The notes beneath the pieces were generated by a model, which was not told the origin of the DNA, did not search any database, and saw only the letters and a list, made by a program, of their open reading frames with translations. The translations under genes and the position numbers were made by a program. Below are positions 8,126-16,471 of a stretch of 64,000 bases of DNA, piece after piece. The number at the start of each line of letters is the position of its first letter. The first letter of the stretch is position 1. The DNA comes from UBA1479 sp048263775 (GTDB taxonomy: Bacteria; Pseudomonadota; Alphaproteobacteria; Rhodospirillales; Casp-alpha2). The stretch covers positions 1-64,000 of the forward strand of contig JBLXDU010000010.1 in assembly GCA_048263775.1 (NCBI GenBank), given 5' to 3'.

Positions 8126-8860
8126 TCAGGTTTCGGCCTCGGGATCCGGTTCCGGGTCAGGGTCCGGTTCTGGCTCAGGGTCCGGCACCGCCGCCTGCTC
8201 CGGCTTCTGCACCGACAGGACGTTGTCCTGATCGACGCGCAGCGGGCCGATGAACAGGGTGGTCTTGCCGTCCACGACGCCGCCGCCCGTGACACGGCCG
8301 AAGGTGGTGTGGAACACGTCGAGCAGATTGCCCTGACGATCGAAGGCCGTGACCTGTACTCGGTAAAGACCATCCGGCTGTTGCTGCCCTTCGTTGGACG
8401 TACCGTCCCACTCCACAGCGTGAATGCCCGGATCTGTCGATCCTTGAGCGGTGAACACCTGCTTGCCATCCATGTTCGAGATGGTGATCTGGGTTTCGAC
8501 CGAACCCAACGGCATGCCGTAGGTGAAGCGCCCGGAACTTCCGTCGAGGACAATATCCTGGCCTTCGACTTCGACCACGTTGTCAATGAACCCGACTAGG
8601 CTTGAGAGCTTGTTGGTTTCCTGCACGGCAAGCAGTTTTTCCAGGTTGGCGTTCTGGTAAATCTGCTGTTCCACGCTGGCGAACTGCACAAGCTGCGACG
8701 TGAATTGCGTCGCGTCCATGGGGTCGAGCGGATCCTGGTGCTGCAACTGGGTGGTCAACAGGGTCAGGAAACGGTTCAGGTCCTCTTCCAAGCCCTGGGC
8801 GCTTTGCCCTGCTTGCGTATCGGTGTTAACCGAGCCTGAAATTCCGTTGATGATGGACAT
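8126..8860 (-). CDS. flgD: Flagellar hook-capping protein FlgD
   Basis: FlgD caps the growing hook and guides FlgE assembly; it is later discarded. The 244-residue product has the conserved N-terminal capping segment (FLTLLTTQLQHQDPLDPMDA, about residues 31-50, then TQFTSQLVQFASVEQQ) and the Ig-like/tudor domains typical of FlgD (VETQITISNMDGKQVF and DGLYRVQVTAFDRQG). The last 19 residues are an unusual acidic Pro-Asp/Glu tail (PDPEPEPDPDPEPDPEAET) encoded by a degenerate hexamer repeat. It lies 45 bp downstream of fliK, has an AGGA ribosome-binding site, and is 105 bp upstream of flgE in the same operon. Confidence 0.95.
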   Translation of the reverse strand: MSIINGISGSVNTDTQAGQSAQGLEEDLNRFLTLLTTQLQHQDPLDPMDATQFTSQLVQFASVEQQIYQNANLEKLLAVQETNKLSSLVGFIDNVVEVEGQDIVLDGSSGRFTYGMPLGSVETQITISNMDGKQVFTAQGSTDPGIHAVEWDGTSNEGQQQPDGLYRVQVTAFDRQGNLLDVFHTTFGRVTGGGVVDGKTTLFIGPLRVDQDNVLSVQKPEQAAVPDPEPEPDPDPEPDPEAET

Positions 8861-8905
8861 CGATCCGTTTCCTATCCAGTGGCCAGTTCAGCCGCGACGC
8901 TCCCC

Positions 8906-10729
8906 TTACGCTCTGACGTCGACCCGGCCGTTGTGGAGGACACCCATTTCGTGGGCGGCCACGGCCGTTTCCATGACGTCGGACGCAAGAGTGTCGTCCT
9001 CGACTTCTTCACCGCCGGTCTTCCCGGAGGCGAGTTGCTGCTGCTTATTGCCGTCGTCCTGACCCTTGAGGTTGTAATTCAGGTCGCCGGACTGCATGTC
9101 CAGGCCCGCATCCTGCAGGGCCTTCGAAAGTTGGTCGGAATCGCGGCGCAGCATTTCCAGCGTTTCCGGCTTGTCGGCGGTCACCATGGCGACCGTACGG
9201 CCGTCGTGGGCAACCTCGAGGCGGACCTCGACGCGACCAAGATGCTGCGGGTACAGCCGGATGTTGATCTTATCGGCACCGGCCTTAATCGCCTTGTTGA
9301 TCTGCACGGTGACCTGATCCACCACCTTGTTCTTGGCGGCGTGCTGAGGCTGCTGCTGGTGGGCCGTTTTCTGGGCCTGCTGTGCCTGATGCGAAGACTG
9401 GGTCTGGCTGGCGTTGGCGTTGGCCTGAGTGGCGTTGCCGTCACCCGAGGTATTGGCGCTGTGCGTTCCCGCGTTCGATGCGCCGGAAGATGCCTGCACC
9501 GGACCCTTGGCGTCGGCGGTGATCTGTGCCGCGGTCTGGGCCTGGGTTGCCGGGCCGGTCTGAGCCTGTGTCTGGGCGGCCTGGCCTTGCATCGGGTTCT
9601 GATGGCTCTGGACCAGGGCGGCCTGGGTGACCGGGTTCTGGGCCTGGGCCTGCTGCGCGTTCTGCGCTTGCTGACCCGACTGCGCCGACTGCTGCTGGCT
9701 GCTCGCCAGGGCGGACGCCGTGCTCAGGGCCGACAGAGGCCGGCCATTGGTCATGGCCGCATCGTCCTGAACGTTGACGTTCACCGCCAGCTTGGCATCA
9801 CCACCCACGGCTTCGGCAATCTTGCCGGCCTGGGCCTGCAGAAGCGACTCGGCCTGCTTGGCGCCGTCCCCGTTGGCTTGTCCGTTGGTCTGAAGGTTCG
9901 CGATGTTGCGGATGTGCTGCGCCTGCTGGTTGGCGCGGATCAATTCGTGGTTCAGGGCGCGCTGGTTCTGCCCGGCCTGCGGATCGGCCTTGACCGTTTC
10001 CACGACATCGTCACCGACCACCTGGGTGGTCTGCGTCGCCTGCTTGGTTGCGTCCTGGCCCTGAGCCTGAGTTGCGAGGGTTGCCAGTACGGCATCGGCC
10101 TGACTGCCGGCAAGGGACGCCTGGACCAGGGTTGCGTTCTCGCCCTGGTTCTGGGTCTGCGGCTGGGTGCCGGCCTGATTACCGTTACCCGCGTCGCCGC
10201 CAGCACTGGCATCCTGCGTACCCGACTGGTTGTCCGTGCTCTGAACCTGGTCATCGCGGTTGGCATTGCCGTCGCGGTTGACCGCATCCTGGCGGCGGCC
10301 GTCGGAATTGCCGCGGTCGTTGTCTGCCTGGCTGTTGCGGTCGGTGGCGCCGACGTCAGATTGGTCGGCGCGGCGGTCGTCGCCGTAACCGCGGCCGGCG
10401 TCATCGCTCTGACTGACCTCGTGGTCATTGCCGAACTGGCGCTTGCGTTCCTGATAGCGCGAGGTCTGTTCCGTTTCCGTGCGTTCGACGCCGCGTGAGG
10501 CGGAACGGTCACGATAAGAGTCCTGACGATTGTCGGAGGGACGGTCCATGCGGGCGACATCGCGTGACGCGACCTGCTGGGTCTTGGACGCATCCATGAT
10601 CTTGCCCTGCATGTCCATGACCAGGGCCTGGAACGTGTCGAACAATTGCGAGTGGGTGGCGAAACGCCCTGCTTGGCGTGACGCGCCTACTCCAGCAATA
10701 CCCGAACTTGTGGCCGTAACTTGATCCAT
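8906..10729 (-). CDS. fliK: Flagellar hook-length control protein FliK
   Basis: FliK measures hook length and switches the export apparatus from hook to filament substrates. The product (607 residues from the ATG at 10729) has a long low-complexity Gln/Ala/Asn/Asp-rich region up to about residue 455 and a conserved C-terminal Flg_hook domain (about 460-560) including INIRLYPQHLGRVEVRLEVA and QLSKALQDAGLDM. An ATG three codons earlier (10738) directly abuts the AAGGA sequence; the ATG at 10729 has the better 9-base spacing and is preferred. It is first in fliK-flgD-flgE and follows a sigma-54 promoter. Confidence 0.92.
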   Translation of the reverse strand: MDQVTATSSGIAGVGASRQAGRFATHSQLFDTFQALVMDMQGKIMDASKTQQVASRDVARMDRPSDNRQDSYRDRSASRGVERTETEQTSRYQERKRQFGNDHEVSQSDDAGRGYGDDRRADQSDVGATDRNSQADNDRGNSDGRRQDAVNRDGNANRDDQVQSTDNQSGTQDASAGGDAGNGNQAGTQPQTQNQGENATLVQASLAGSQADAVLATLATQAQGQDATKQATQTTQVVGDDVVETVKADPQAGQNQRALNHELIRANQQAQHIRNIANLQTNGQANGDGAKQAESLLQAQAGKIAEAVGGDAKLAVNVNVQDDAAMTNGRPLSALSTASALASSQQQSAQSGQQAQNAQQAQAQNPVTQAALVQSHQNPMQGQAAQTQAQTGPATQAQTAAQITADAKGPVQASSGASNAGTHSANTSGDGNATQANANASQTQSSHQAQQAQKTAHQQQPQHAAKNKVVDQVTVQINKAIKAGADKINIRLYPQHLGRVEVRLEVAHDGRTVAMVTADKPETLEMLRRDSDQLSKALQDAGLDMQSGDLNYNLKGQDDGNKQQQLASGKTGGEEVEDDTLASDVMETAVAAHEMGVLHNGRVDVRA

Positions 10730-10798
10730 CGTGCTCATTCCTTACGCTTCGTTGGCTATCGATCCAAAAATCGGGCGTTCTGCTCCGCGAAAGTCATG

Positions 10799-10814
10799 AG
10801 CAAGCATCGGGCCA
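10799..10814 (-). promoter_or_regulatory. Sigma-54 promoter of fliK-flgD-flgE
   Basis: On the minus strand TGGCCCG-ATGC-TTGCT matches the -24/-12 consensus TGGCACG-N4-TTGCW, with the required 10 bases between GG and GC. It lies about 70 bp upstream of the fliK start. Confidence 0.8.
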
Positions 10815-10834
10815 GTTGCCTGAAAACAGGCAAC
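10815..10834. promoter_or_regulatory. 8-bp inverted repeat abutting the -24 element
   Basis: GTTGCCTG-AAAA-CAGGCAAC is a perfect inverted repeat touching the upstream edge of the sigma-54 promoter. There is no T-run. It could be a weak terminator for the gene ending at 10931 or a regulator site. Confidence 0.4.
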
Positions 10835-10898
10835 GTATTGAAATATAAGGAATAAAATTTTAGGGAGAGGGGGGCTGACTGGGCAATACCGGGTCGAC

Positions 10899-10916
10899 CC
10901 GGCAATTTTTGACCGG
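10899..10916. promoter_or_regulatory. Activator-site candidate (CCGGCAA-TTT-TTGACCGG)
   Basis: A near-palindrome with the GGCAA-N3-TTG(C)CC core, about 100 bp upstream of the fliK sigma-54 promoter, the distance expected for an enhancer-binding protein. Just upstream is a second palindrome, CCGGGTCGACCCGG (about 10889-10902). Confidence 0.55.
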
Positions 10917-10930
10917 TAGGGGGAAAGAAG

Positions 10931-12640
10931 TTACCGTGCCGTCGGCCAATCTTGTGCCCGGCGGCAGGCATAAATGATTTCCATGGTGCGACCATCGATC
11001 GGTGTCGGGCCCGGACGGCGATGAGTTTCCCGCATGCCGCTTTTCTCCATGACCTTCAGCATGCCGGTATTGCCGGCCAAAGTGCCGGCGGTAACTTGGG
11101 CAAGCCCCAGGTCGTCGAACAGATGGGCCATTACGGCCATCCAGGCTTCGCCCCCGAGGCCGGTGCCCCAGGCTGCACGGTCGCCGATCAGGATGCGGAT
11201 ATCGCCGGTCCTGGTTTGGGGGTCGACTTCCGTCGAAATATTGCCGATATGGCAAAGTCCGCGCGTTTTGTCGCGGATCGCCCACAGGCCATGGGGGGTG
11301 CCCGCGAAGCTTGCGATGAAGTCGCGGCAGCTTTCCAAGGTATGGGTCGTGTGGCGTTGTTCGGAAAACCGCACGACGTCGGGATCGTTCAACCAACCCA
11401 CGTAGGTATCGGTCAGGAGGTCGTCCGGAAACGGTTGCAGCACCAGTCGCTGGGTCTCCAGAACCGGCGGCATGTAAGGCAGGGTTCCATCCGGGGCCGG
11501 GGGGGCGCCTCGTGCCACGGCGGCCAGGGCGCGGGCAATGCGCCCGGCGGCAGCGGTCCGCGGAGGGGCGGCGGCCCGTGTCGCCATGAATCCCGCTGGA
11601 TCGGCTAGGGCATGGGCCAAGGCACCGCACAGGGCGGTGCGCGTGGTGACATGGGGAACCGGGCCGTTTTCACCGCCACTCAACCACTGAACTTCACTGT
11701 TTCTGGGCAGAACGGACAGTACGGCACGACCCATGACGGCGGCTTCGGCCAATAGTGCCGTCGACAGGCCGACCACAAGGTCGGCGGCGAAAACTGCCGT
11801 ATGGGCGCTGCCGCCTGCGCTGATCGCTGCGATCTCGGCGGTATAGGCAGCGTACAGGTCGGCCGGTGTCTTGGGATGAAGGCGGAGCGCCACATGGGCG
11901 TCAGGTGCCACCCGGGCGGCGGCATCCAGAAGCTCTTCCAGGACGATCTCGGTGCGGCCGTCGGTGCCGCCCCGGCCTTGCAGGGTATAGTCCGGGCCGC
12001 ACCGAAACTGCGTGGGGTCGAGTCCGTCGGACAGTTCGGTGAGGAACAAAATCAAGGGACCGTCGTCGGGTAGATTGGGAAATATCTCCCGGCGCAGGGC
12101 CGCGCGGCCCTGTAGGGCCAGGGCGTCACCCGTTTCACGCACCCGATCGAATGCAGGATTTCCGGTCACGCGGATGCGCCCGGCATCGACGCCCAGTGCC
12201 ATGAAGGCGGCGCGCACCGTGTCGTCGGCGACCAGAAGCCAGTCCGTCAAATGGGTCAGGGGGGCATTGCCGAGACCGCGAAGGCGCCGGTCGGCGCTGT
12301 TCGGTCCATCGATCAGACAAGCGGTCGGGATGCCGCGGCCGCGCGCCGCGTCAGCCAGGGCGAAGGCAGGCGTTTCCGGGTTTTCGGAGGTGCCGATGGC
12401 GACCAGGTCGGGCCCATCCTGGCCAAAAAAGCGGGAGATATCGGAAGGACCGCTGAAGCCATGTACCGCCTCTCCGCGGTCCCGGAGATAGCCCAGAGCC
12501 GTGCCTGCGGCGTAGAGGGACAATTTTACGCCTTCAACTCGCAAGGCGGCACCCAGCCCCATAACCATATTGGCGGCACCCGGATCCTCTACGTAAGCCA
12601 GAATTTTCACCGGGGCGCGGGACTGCGTCGCATCGGACAT
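10931..12640 (-). CDS. GT-B/PseG-like domain fused to a GNAT acetyltransferase
   Basis: The 569-residue product has two parts. Residues 10-370 look like a GT-B or UDP-sugar-hydrolase-type fold of the kind seen in PseG and related polysaccharide enzymes (KILAYVEDPGAANMVMGLGA at 12-31, VVGLSTALLAEAAVMG at about 289-304). Residues 393-556 are a GNAT domain of the RimJ/PseH type (LETQRLVLQPF, then GDRAAWGTGLGGEA at 486-499 as the acetyl-CoA loop). In pseudaminic and legionaminic acid pathways a nucleotide-sugar hydrolase (PseG) and an N-acetyltransferase (PseH) act next to each other, and fusions exist, so this fusion may do both steps. The N-terminal assignment is tentative. It is downstream of the Gfo/Idh gene with a 4-bp gap. 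Confidence 0.75.
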   Translation of the reverse strand: MSDATQSRAPVKILAYVEDPGAANMVMGLGAALRVEGVKLSLYAAGTALGYLRDRGEAVHGFSGPSDISRFFGQDGPDLVAIGTSENPETPAFALADAARGRGIPTACLIDGPNSADRRLRGLGNAPLTHLTDWLLVADDTVRAAFMALGVDAGRIRVTGNPAFDRVRETGDALALQGRAALRREIFPNLPDDGPLILFLTELSDGLDPTQFRCGPDYTLQGRGGTDGRTEIVLEELLDAAARVAPDAHVALRLHPKTPADLYAAYTAEIAAISAGGSAHTAVFAADLVVGLSTALLAEAAVMGRAVLSVLPRNSEVQWLSGGENGPVPHVTTRTALCGALAHALADPAGFMATRAAAPPRTAAAGRIARALAAVARGAPPAPDGTLPYMPPVLETQRLVLQPFPDDLLTDTYVGWLNDPDVVRFSEQRHTTHTLESCRDFIASFAGTPHGLWAIRDKTRGLCHIGNISTEVDPQTRTGDIRILIGDRAAWGTGLGGEAWMAVMAHLFDDLGLAQVTAGTLAGNTGMLKVMEKSGMRETHRRPGPTPIDGRTMEIIYACRRAQDWPTAR

Positions 12641-12644
12641 GATG

Positions 12645-13664
12645 TCAATCCACGGCCAGGCGCGTGCCGCCCTTGGCAGCCGAGAGCAATATCCGTTCCT
12701 TGATCTTTTCGTTGATCAAGGCGGAGGTCAGGGATGACCAAGGTGCTGCCGTTCCGGCGGCGATGGCGGCTAGATTGTCGTACATCCGATAGAGGCTGTC
12801 GCTGACGGTTGACGGCAGCATCTCACCGGCGTCCGGTGAAACCTCGTGGGCGTTTTCCAGGCCCCTATTGTCGGCCACGGGAAAAAATGTCGCGCTTAAT
12901 CCTTCGAGCAGTACCGACAACCGTCCACGTTCCCCCCAGATATCCAGACCCACTTCGCGATAATGATCAAAGTCGATCATGCCGAAAGAAGCGACCGTGC
13001 CGTCTTCCAAGGTCAGTGCGAAAGGCAGTTGAAGATCGTTCGGAACCGTGGAGTCGGGGGCCGGTACAGCAGGGCCGAGGGCCTGCACCGCCGCAACATC
13101 ACTCAGCAGCATTCGGAGAAAATCGATCATATGGCTGCAGTTGTTGGCGAGACCCTTACCGTAGATGCCAAACACCGCCTGCGGCGCGCCGATCCGCGCT
13201 TTTAGGCCGCCTGCCGCGAGGTCGCGGAAGTTTCGATCAGCCCGCCGCCAATAATTGACCAAAACCGGAATGCCGCGCTCGGCGCAAATTTTGGCGAGGG
13301 CTTGCCCGTCATTGTCGTTGGGGCCGCTTAGCGGCTTTTCGACAAGCACGGCCTTCAGGTCCGGCATCGCTGCAACTGCCTCTGCCCGCTGTCCGGGCGG
13401 GGTCGCCAGGACGGCGACTTCTGGCCGGACCTTTTCGATGGCGGCCGCCAGGTCCGTCTCTATGATCGGGACCTGCCATTTGTCGCGGGCACCAATAAGG
13501 GCCTCTTCACGCAGATCGACAGTGCCTAGCCAATCGAAAGCCGGGTGCACCGACAGGACAGAGGCATGACTCGCGTATTTGAAATAGCGGGCCATTCTCA
13601 GATCTTGGTCCAGGCCGGATGCGATTTCCCCGAAGCCAACCATAAGGGTGCGTAACGCCGTCAT
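12645..13664 (-). CDS. Gfo/Idh/MocA-family oxidoreductase
   Basis: A predicted NAD(P)-dependent sugar oxidoreductase of 339 residues. The N-terminal Rossmann fold begins MTALRTLMVGFGEIASG with a Gly-x-Gly dinucleotide loop, and the family EKP signature appears in LVEKPLSGPNDN. The C-terminal alpha/beta domain has the usual GMIDFDHYREVGLDIWGERG strand. The start chosen overlaps the upstream cytidylyltransferase stop by 4 bp (ATGA); an upstream in-frame codon at 13685 would overlap further. Substrate unknown; in this context a nucleotide sugar is likely. Confidence 0.85.
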   Translation of the reverse strand: MTALRTLMVGFGEIASGLDQDLRMARYFKYASHASVLSVHPAFDWLGTVDLREEALIGARDKWQVPIIETDLAAAIEKVRPEVAVLATPPGQRAEAVAAMPDLKAVLVEKPLSGPNDNDGQALAKICAERGIPVLVNYWRRADRNFRDLAAGGLKARIGAPQAVFGIYGKGLANNCSHMIDFLRMLLSDVAAVQALGPAVPAPDSTVPNDLQLPFALTLEDGTVASFGMIDFDHYREVGLDIWGERGRLSVLLEGLSATFFPVADNRGLENAHEVSPDAGEMLPSTVSDSLYRMYDNLAAIAAGTAAPWSSLTSALINEKIKERILLSAAKGGTRLAVD

Positions 13665-14410
13665 CGGACGGGTTTCTCTTCGCAATGGCGATTAATCTCG
13701 CGAAGCGCTGGCTCTGCGCTCAGAAGGCTCAGGATTTCAGGCACACCGAAGGCATCGCCGTATTTCGGTGAAAGGCGGTCATAGATTGTTCGGATCAGGG
13801 CGAGGTCTTCCGGATAGTCCATCTGCAGACGCAGTTCCGGGGAGGTTTCTGACGTCGGAGCGGTCAGATGGTGGATGCGGTAGATTTCCGGGTTTTCGTA
13901 GAAATATAGGGAGACGTGCTCGCGAATTGCCGGATCGGTCTGGGTTTCCGCGACTGATGCCAGATCACCGAGCCGGAACACCTGGGCATCGATGCCTTGG
14001 GGCCAGGTCAGGCATTGGGTGGTGCTGACGACATCAAATTTCCCTTCGTTGAACTTGGTCACCGCCAGGTCGATGACACGAGGGTCCAACAGGGGGGCGT
14101 CACCGCAGATTTCGACGACGATGTCGCTTGCCATCATGCGGTGGGCGTTGACGACACGGTCAAGCACGTCTTCCTCGCTGCCGCGATAACAGGGCAGGCG
14201 GCGTTCCGCGGCCCAGGCCGCGATGGGGTCGTCGGCCGGATTGACGGTTGTCGCGAGGACGATCGCGTCCAAGGTTCGGGCCTGTTCGAGACGCCGAACC
14301 AAACGTTCCAACGCCGGTTCCCCGGCCACGTCCATTAGGACCTTGCCGGGCAGGCGTGATGCCGACATGCGGGCCTCGATGCTGGCGACGATACGGGGCA
14401 CGGTTTGCAT
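13661..14410 (-). CDS. SpsF-like cytidylyltransferase-family protein (copy 1)
   Basis: Member of the SpsF/NeuA/KdsB nucleotidyltransferase fold, enzymes that activate sugars as CMP derivatives. The 249-residue product has the nucleotide-binding motif IEARMSASRLPGKVLMDVAG (residues about 11-30), the DDPIAAWAAERRLPCYRGSEEDVLDR stretch, and ICGDAPLLDP (about 101-110). Three such genes lie in this island; this one keeps the full RLPGK motif. It follows the DegT aminotransferase by 6 bp and overlaps the Gfo/Idh gene, so the three are one transcription unit. Exact sugar unknown. Confidence 0.85.
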   Translation of the reverse strand: MQTVPRIVASIEARMSASRLPGKVLMDVAGEPALERLVRRLEQARTLDAIVLATTVNPADDPIAAWAAERRLPCYRGSEEDVLDRVVNAHRMMASDIVVEICGDAPLLDPRVIDLAVTKFNEGKFDVVSTTQCLTWPQGIDAQVFRLGDLASVAETQTDPAIREHVSLYFYENPEIYRIHHLTAPTSETSPELRLQMDYPEDLALIRTIYDRLSPKYGDAFGVPEILSLLSAEPALREINRHCEEKPVR

Positions 14411-14416
14411 GACGGG

Positions 14417-15697
14417 TCAGCCGGTTTCGGCAAGGGCGTTCAGATCGCGGCGATGGGTATGTACCTTGCGGATCGCCGCGACCATTTTTTCGGCCAGCGC
14501 ATCATCGACGTCATAGGCGCAAGGTTCGAAGCAGATCGCTTCATTCTCGTGCAGTCTTTCGGTGACAGGGCAGAGGCCATCGTCATAACGCCGGTCGGTT
14601 AAGGTGAATGGCCAGCCTTCACGGCCGATCGCAACGCGACGTTGGAATAACGGCAGGCGGTAAAGCGGCGGCACGTAGGCGAGATAATGGGGGAACCCCT
14701 CTGCTGCCAAGGCCTTCGAGAACAGCTCGCGGCTGACGCCGATGACTTCCTGGTCGAACTTGACGAGCCAGATGTAATAATTGTGGCGACAGCCGGCGCG
14801 GACCTTGGGCACTGTCCAGCCTTCCAGGTCGCGGGTGCCGTCGGACAGGGTTTCGGCCAGGCGTTCGCGGGCGGAAACATGGCGCTCGATATCCGCCAAC
14901 TGCACCAGACCGACGGCGGCGGACAGTTCAGTCATGCGGAAATTGAAACCGACCATGTTGACCGCGTCAGCGATGCCGTCATGTTCGACCAGGTTTTCGG
15001 CGTGGTTGCGAATGAGTTGAATGCGATTGGCGAGATCGTCATCGTCAGTGATGCAGACTCCGCCTTCCCCTGTATGAATGTGCTTGTGATAGTTCAGGCT
15101 GGCGATGCCGATATGGCCGATCGTGCCGGTTGCCGCACCCTCTTCGGAACCCAAGGGGGCCTGGGCATTGTCTTCGATCAGAAAGATGCCATGCCGGTCG
15201 GCAAGATCGCGCAGTTCGCGGAGCCGCGCCGGATGGCCGAACAGGTTGACGGCCACGATGGCGCGGGTCTTCGCCGTGATCTCCGCCGCGACCTTTTCCG
15301 GATCGATGCAGAAGGTTTCGTCCTCGATATCGGCGAACACGGGAATGCCGCCGTAGATCAGGGGCGACACCGCGGTCGCCGACATGGTCCAGGGCGGCAC
15401 GATGACCTCGTCGCCGGGGCTCAGGCCGATGGCCCCCATGGCGGCGATCAGGCCGGAGGTGTTGGAGTTGACTGAGACGGCATGTTTCGCGCCGAAGCGG
15501 GTCGCCCAGGCAGCCTCGAACTCTCGGATTTTGGGCCCGCCCAGGAATTCCGGCCCGGGCGAGCCGAAAAAGCCGGATAGGCAGCCTGAGGCGACAACGT
15601 CGCGCACGGCGTCCTGTTCCGCCACGCCCATGGAAGAATAGGCGGGAGGTTCGTTGGCGATCATGGGTGTTCCGCCGAGAAGCGCAAGCTGGCTCAT
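14417..15697 (-). CDS. DegT/DnrJ/EryC1-family PLP sugar aminotransferase
   Basis: A pyridoxal-phosphate enzyme that transfers an amino group to a keto-sugar nucleotide. The 426-residue product contains GAKHAVSVNSNTSGL (69-83), GDEVIVPPWTMSATA (95-109), the acid pair in FLIEDNAQAPLGS (172-184), and the Schiff-base lysine K205 in LNYHKHIHTGEGG. Length is normal. It is flanked by two SpsF-like genes, 19 bp from one and 6 bp from the other. It could supply the amino group at C-4 or C-7 of the island sugar; the substrate cannot be read from sequence. Confidence 0.9.
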   Translation of the reverse strand: MSQLALLGGTPMIANEPPAYSSMGVAEQDAVRDVVASGCLSGFFGSPGPEFLGGPKIREFEAAWATRFGAKHAVSVNSNTSGLIAAMGAIGLSPGDEVIVPPWTMSATAVSPLIYGGIPVFADIEDETFCIDPEKVAAEITAKTRAIVAVNLFGHPARLRELRDLADRHGIFLIEDNAQAPLGSEEGAATGTIGHIGIASLNYHKHIHTGEGGVCITDDDDLANRIQLIRNHAENLVEHDGIADAVNMVGFNFRMTELSAAVGLVQLADIERHVSARERLAETLSDGTRDLEGWTVPKVRAGCRHNYYIWLVKFDQEVIGVSRELFSKALAAEGFPHYLAYVPPLYRLPLFQRRVAIGREGWPFTLTDRRYDDGLCPVTERLHENEAICFEPCAYDVDDALAEKMVAAIRKVHTHRRDLNALAETG

Positions 15698-15716
15698 TAT
15701 CGTCGCCTATGTCCCT

Positions 15717-16439
15717 TCATTCCGCCGTCGATGCTGTTAGTTCATTGCGTAAGTCGACGGTGGATAGGTGGTCGAGTGGATTGCCGCGTTCCGCAAGCCG
15801 GACCTTCAGCACACGGGCGAGCGCGAGGTCTTCGGGCGTGTCGAGGGTCAGAGGCGTTGTTCGCAAACCAGGCCGGGATGCGGAAACGTTGATGATGGAG
15901 AACGCCTCCGGGTTCTTGTAGATGAAGGTCGTGACGTGCTCCCGGTCTTCGGGGTCGGTCGCTATTTCGTCAAGCCGTGCCAGACAATTTCCGGACAAAG
16001 CCTCGACCGTAATGCCGGGTGGAAAAGTCGGGGGGAACCGGTTGGTGGTGATGTCCGGGGTCTCTTCCGCGTGGCGTGCAAGGACCCGATCAATGACCGC
16101 AGGATCCATGAAGGGGCTGTCGCCGGAGACGCGAACCAGGGGGTCCAACCCAAAATGCGCGGCGCATGCCGCTGCCCGGCCCAGGACATCCAGATGCGGG
16201 CCGCGGAAGACCTCGACACCCAGGTCACGGCAGGTGGCGTCCGTCAGGCAAAATTCGGAAATGGCGTCGTCACCGGGCAGATCCGATGTGGCGACGATGA
16301 TTCCGGCCGGCGACGACAGATGGGTCATGCGGTCGATCATTTCACCCAAAACGGGACGCCCGCACAAATCCGTCAAGGACTTGCCGGGCAGGCGCGAAGA
16401 TCCCATTCGTGCGAAAATAACGACTCCCACTCGTGTCAT
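15717..16439 (-). CDS. SpsF-like cytidylyltransferase-family protein (copy 2)
   Basis: Second SpsF/NeuA-type nucleotidyltransferase. From the ATG at 16439 it is 240 residues and begins MTRVGVVIFARMGSSRLPGK, the complete family motif, with RVSGDSPFMDP about 100 residues later. An upstream in-frame ATG at 16499 would add 20 unrelated residues and overlap the upstream gene by 28 bp, so the internal start is preferred. It sits between the amidotransferase and the aminotransferase genes. Possible substrates are the nonulosonic acid of this island or a glycerol- or ribitol-type phosphate. Confidence 0.85.
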   Translation of the reverse strand: MTRVGVVIFARMGSSRLPGKSLTDLCGRPVLGEMIDRMTHLSSPAGIIVATSDLPGDDAISEFCLTDATCRDLGVEVFRGPHLDVLGRAAACAAHFGLDPLVRVSGDSPFMDPAVIDRVLARHAEETPDITTNRFPPTFPPGITVEALSGNCLARLDEIATDPEDREHVTTFIYKNPEAFSIINVSASRPGLRTTPLTLDTPEDLALARVLKVRLAERGNPLDHLSTVDLRNELTASTAE

Positions 16440-16471
16440 GTCATCAACTCTGTCATGCGCTTTCGCTAGGC

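Noticed and set aside
8126..8185. Hexamer DNA repeat as a CRISPR or satellite array
   Set aside because: It is short, in frame in FlgD, and has no spacer structure.
8879..10498. Long plus-strand open frame opposite fliK
   Set aside because: It is the antisense shadow of the GC-rich, Gln/Ala-rich fliK region; no recognisable family or ribosome-binding site.
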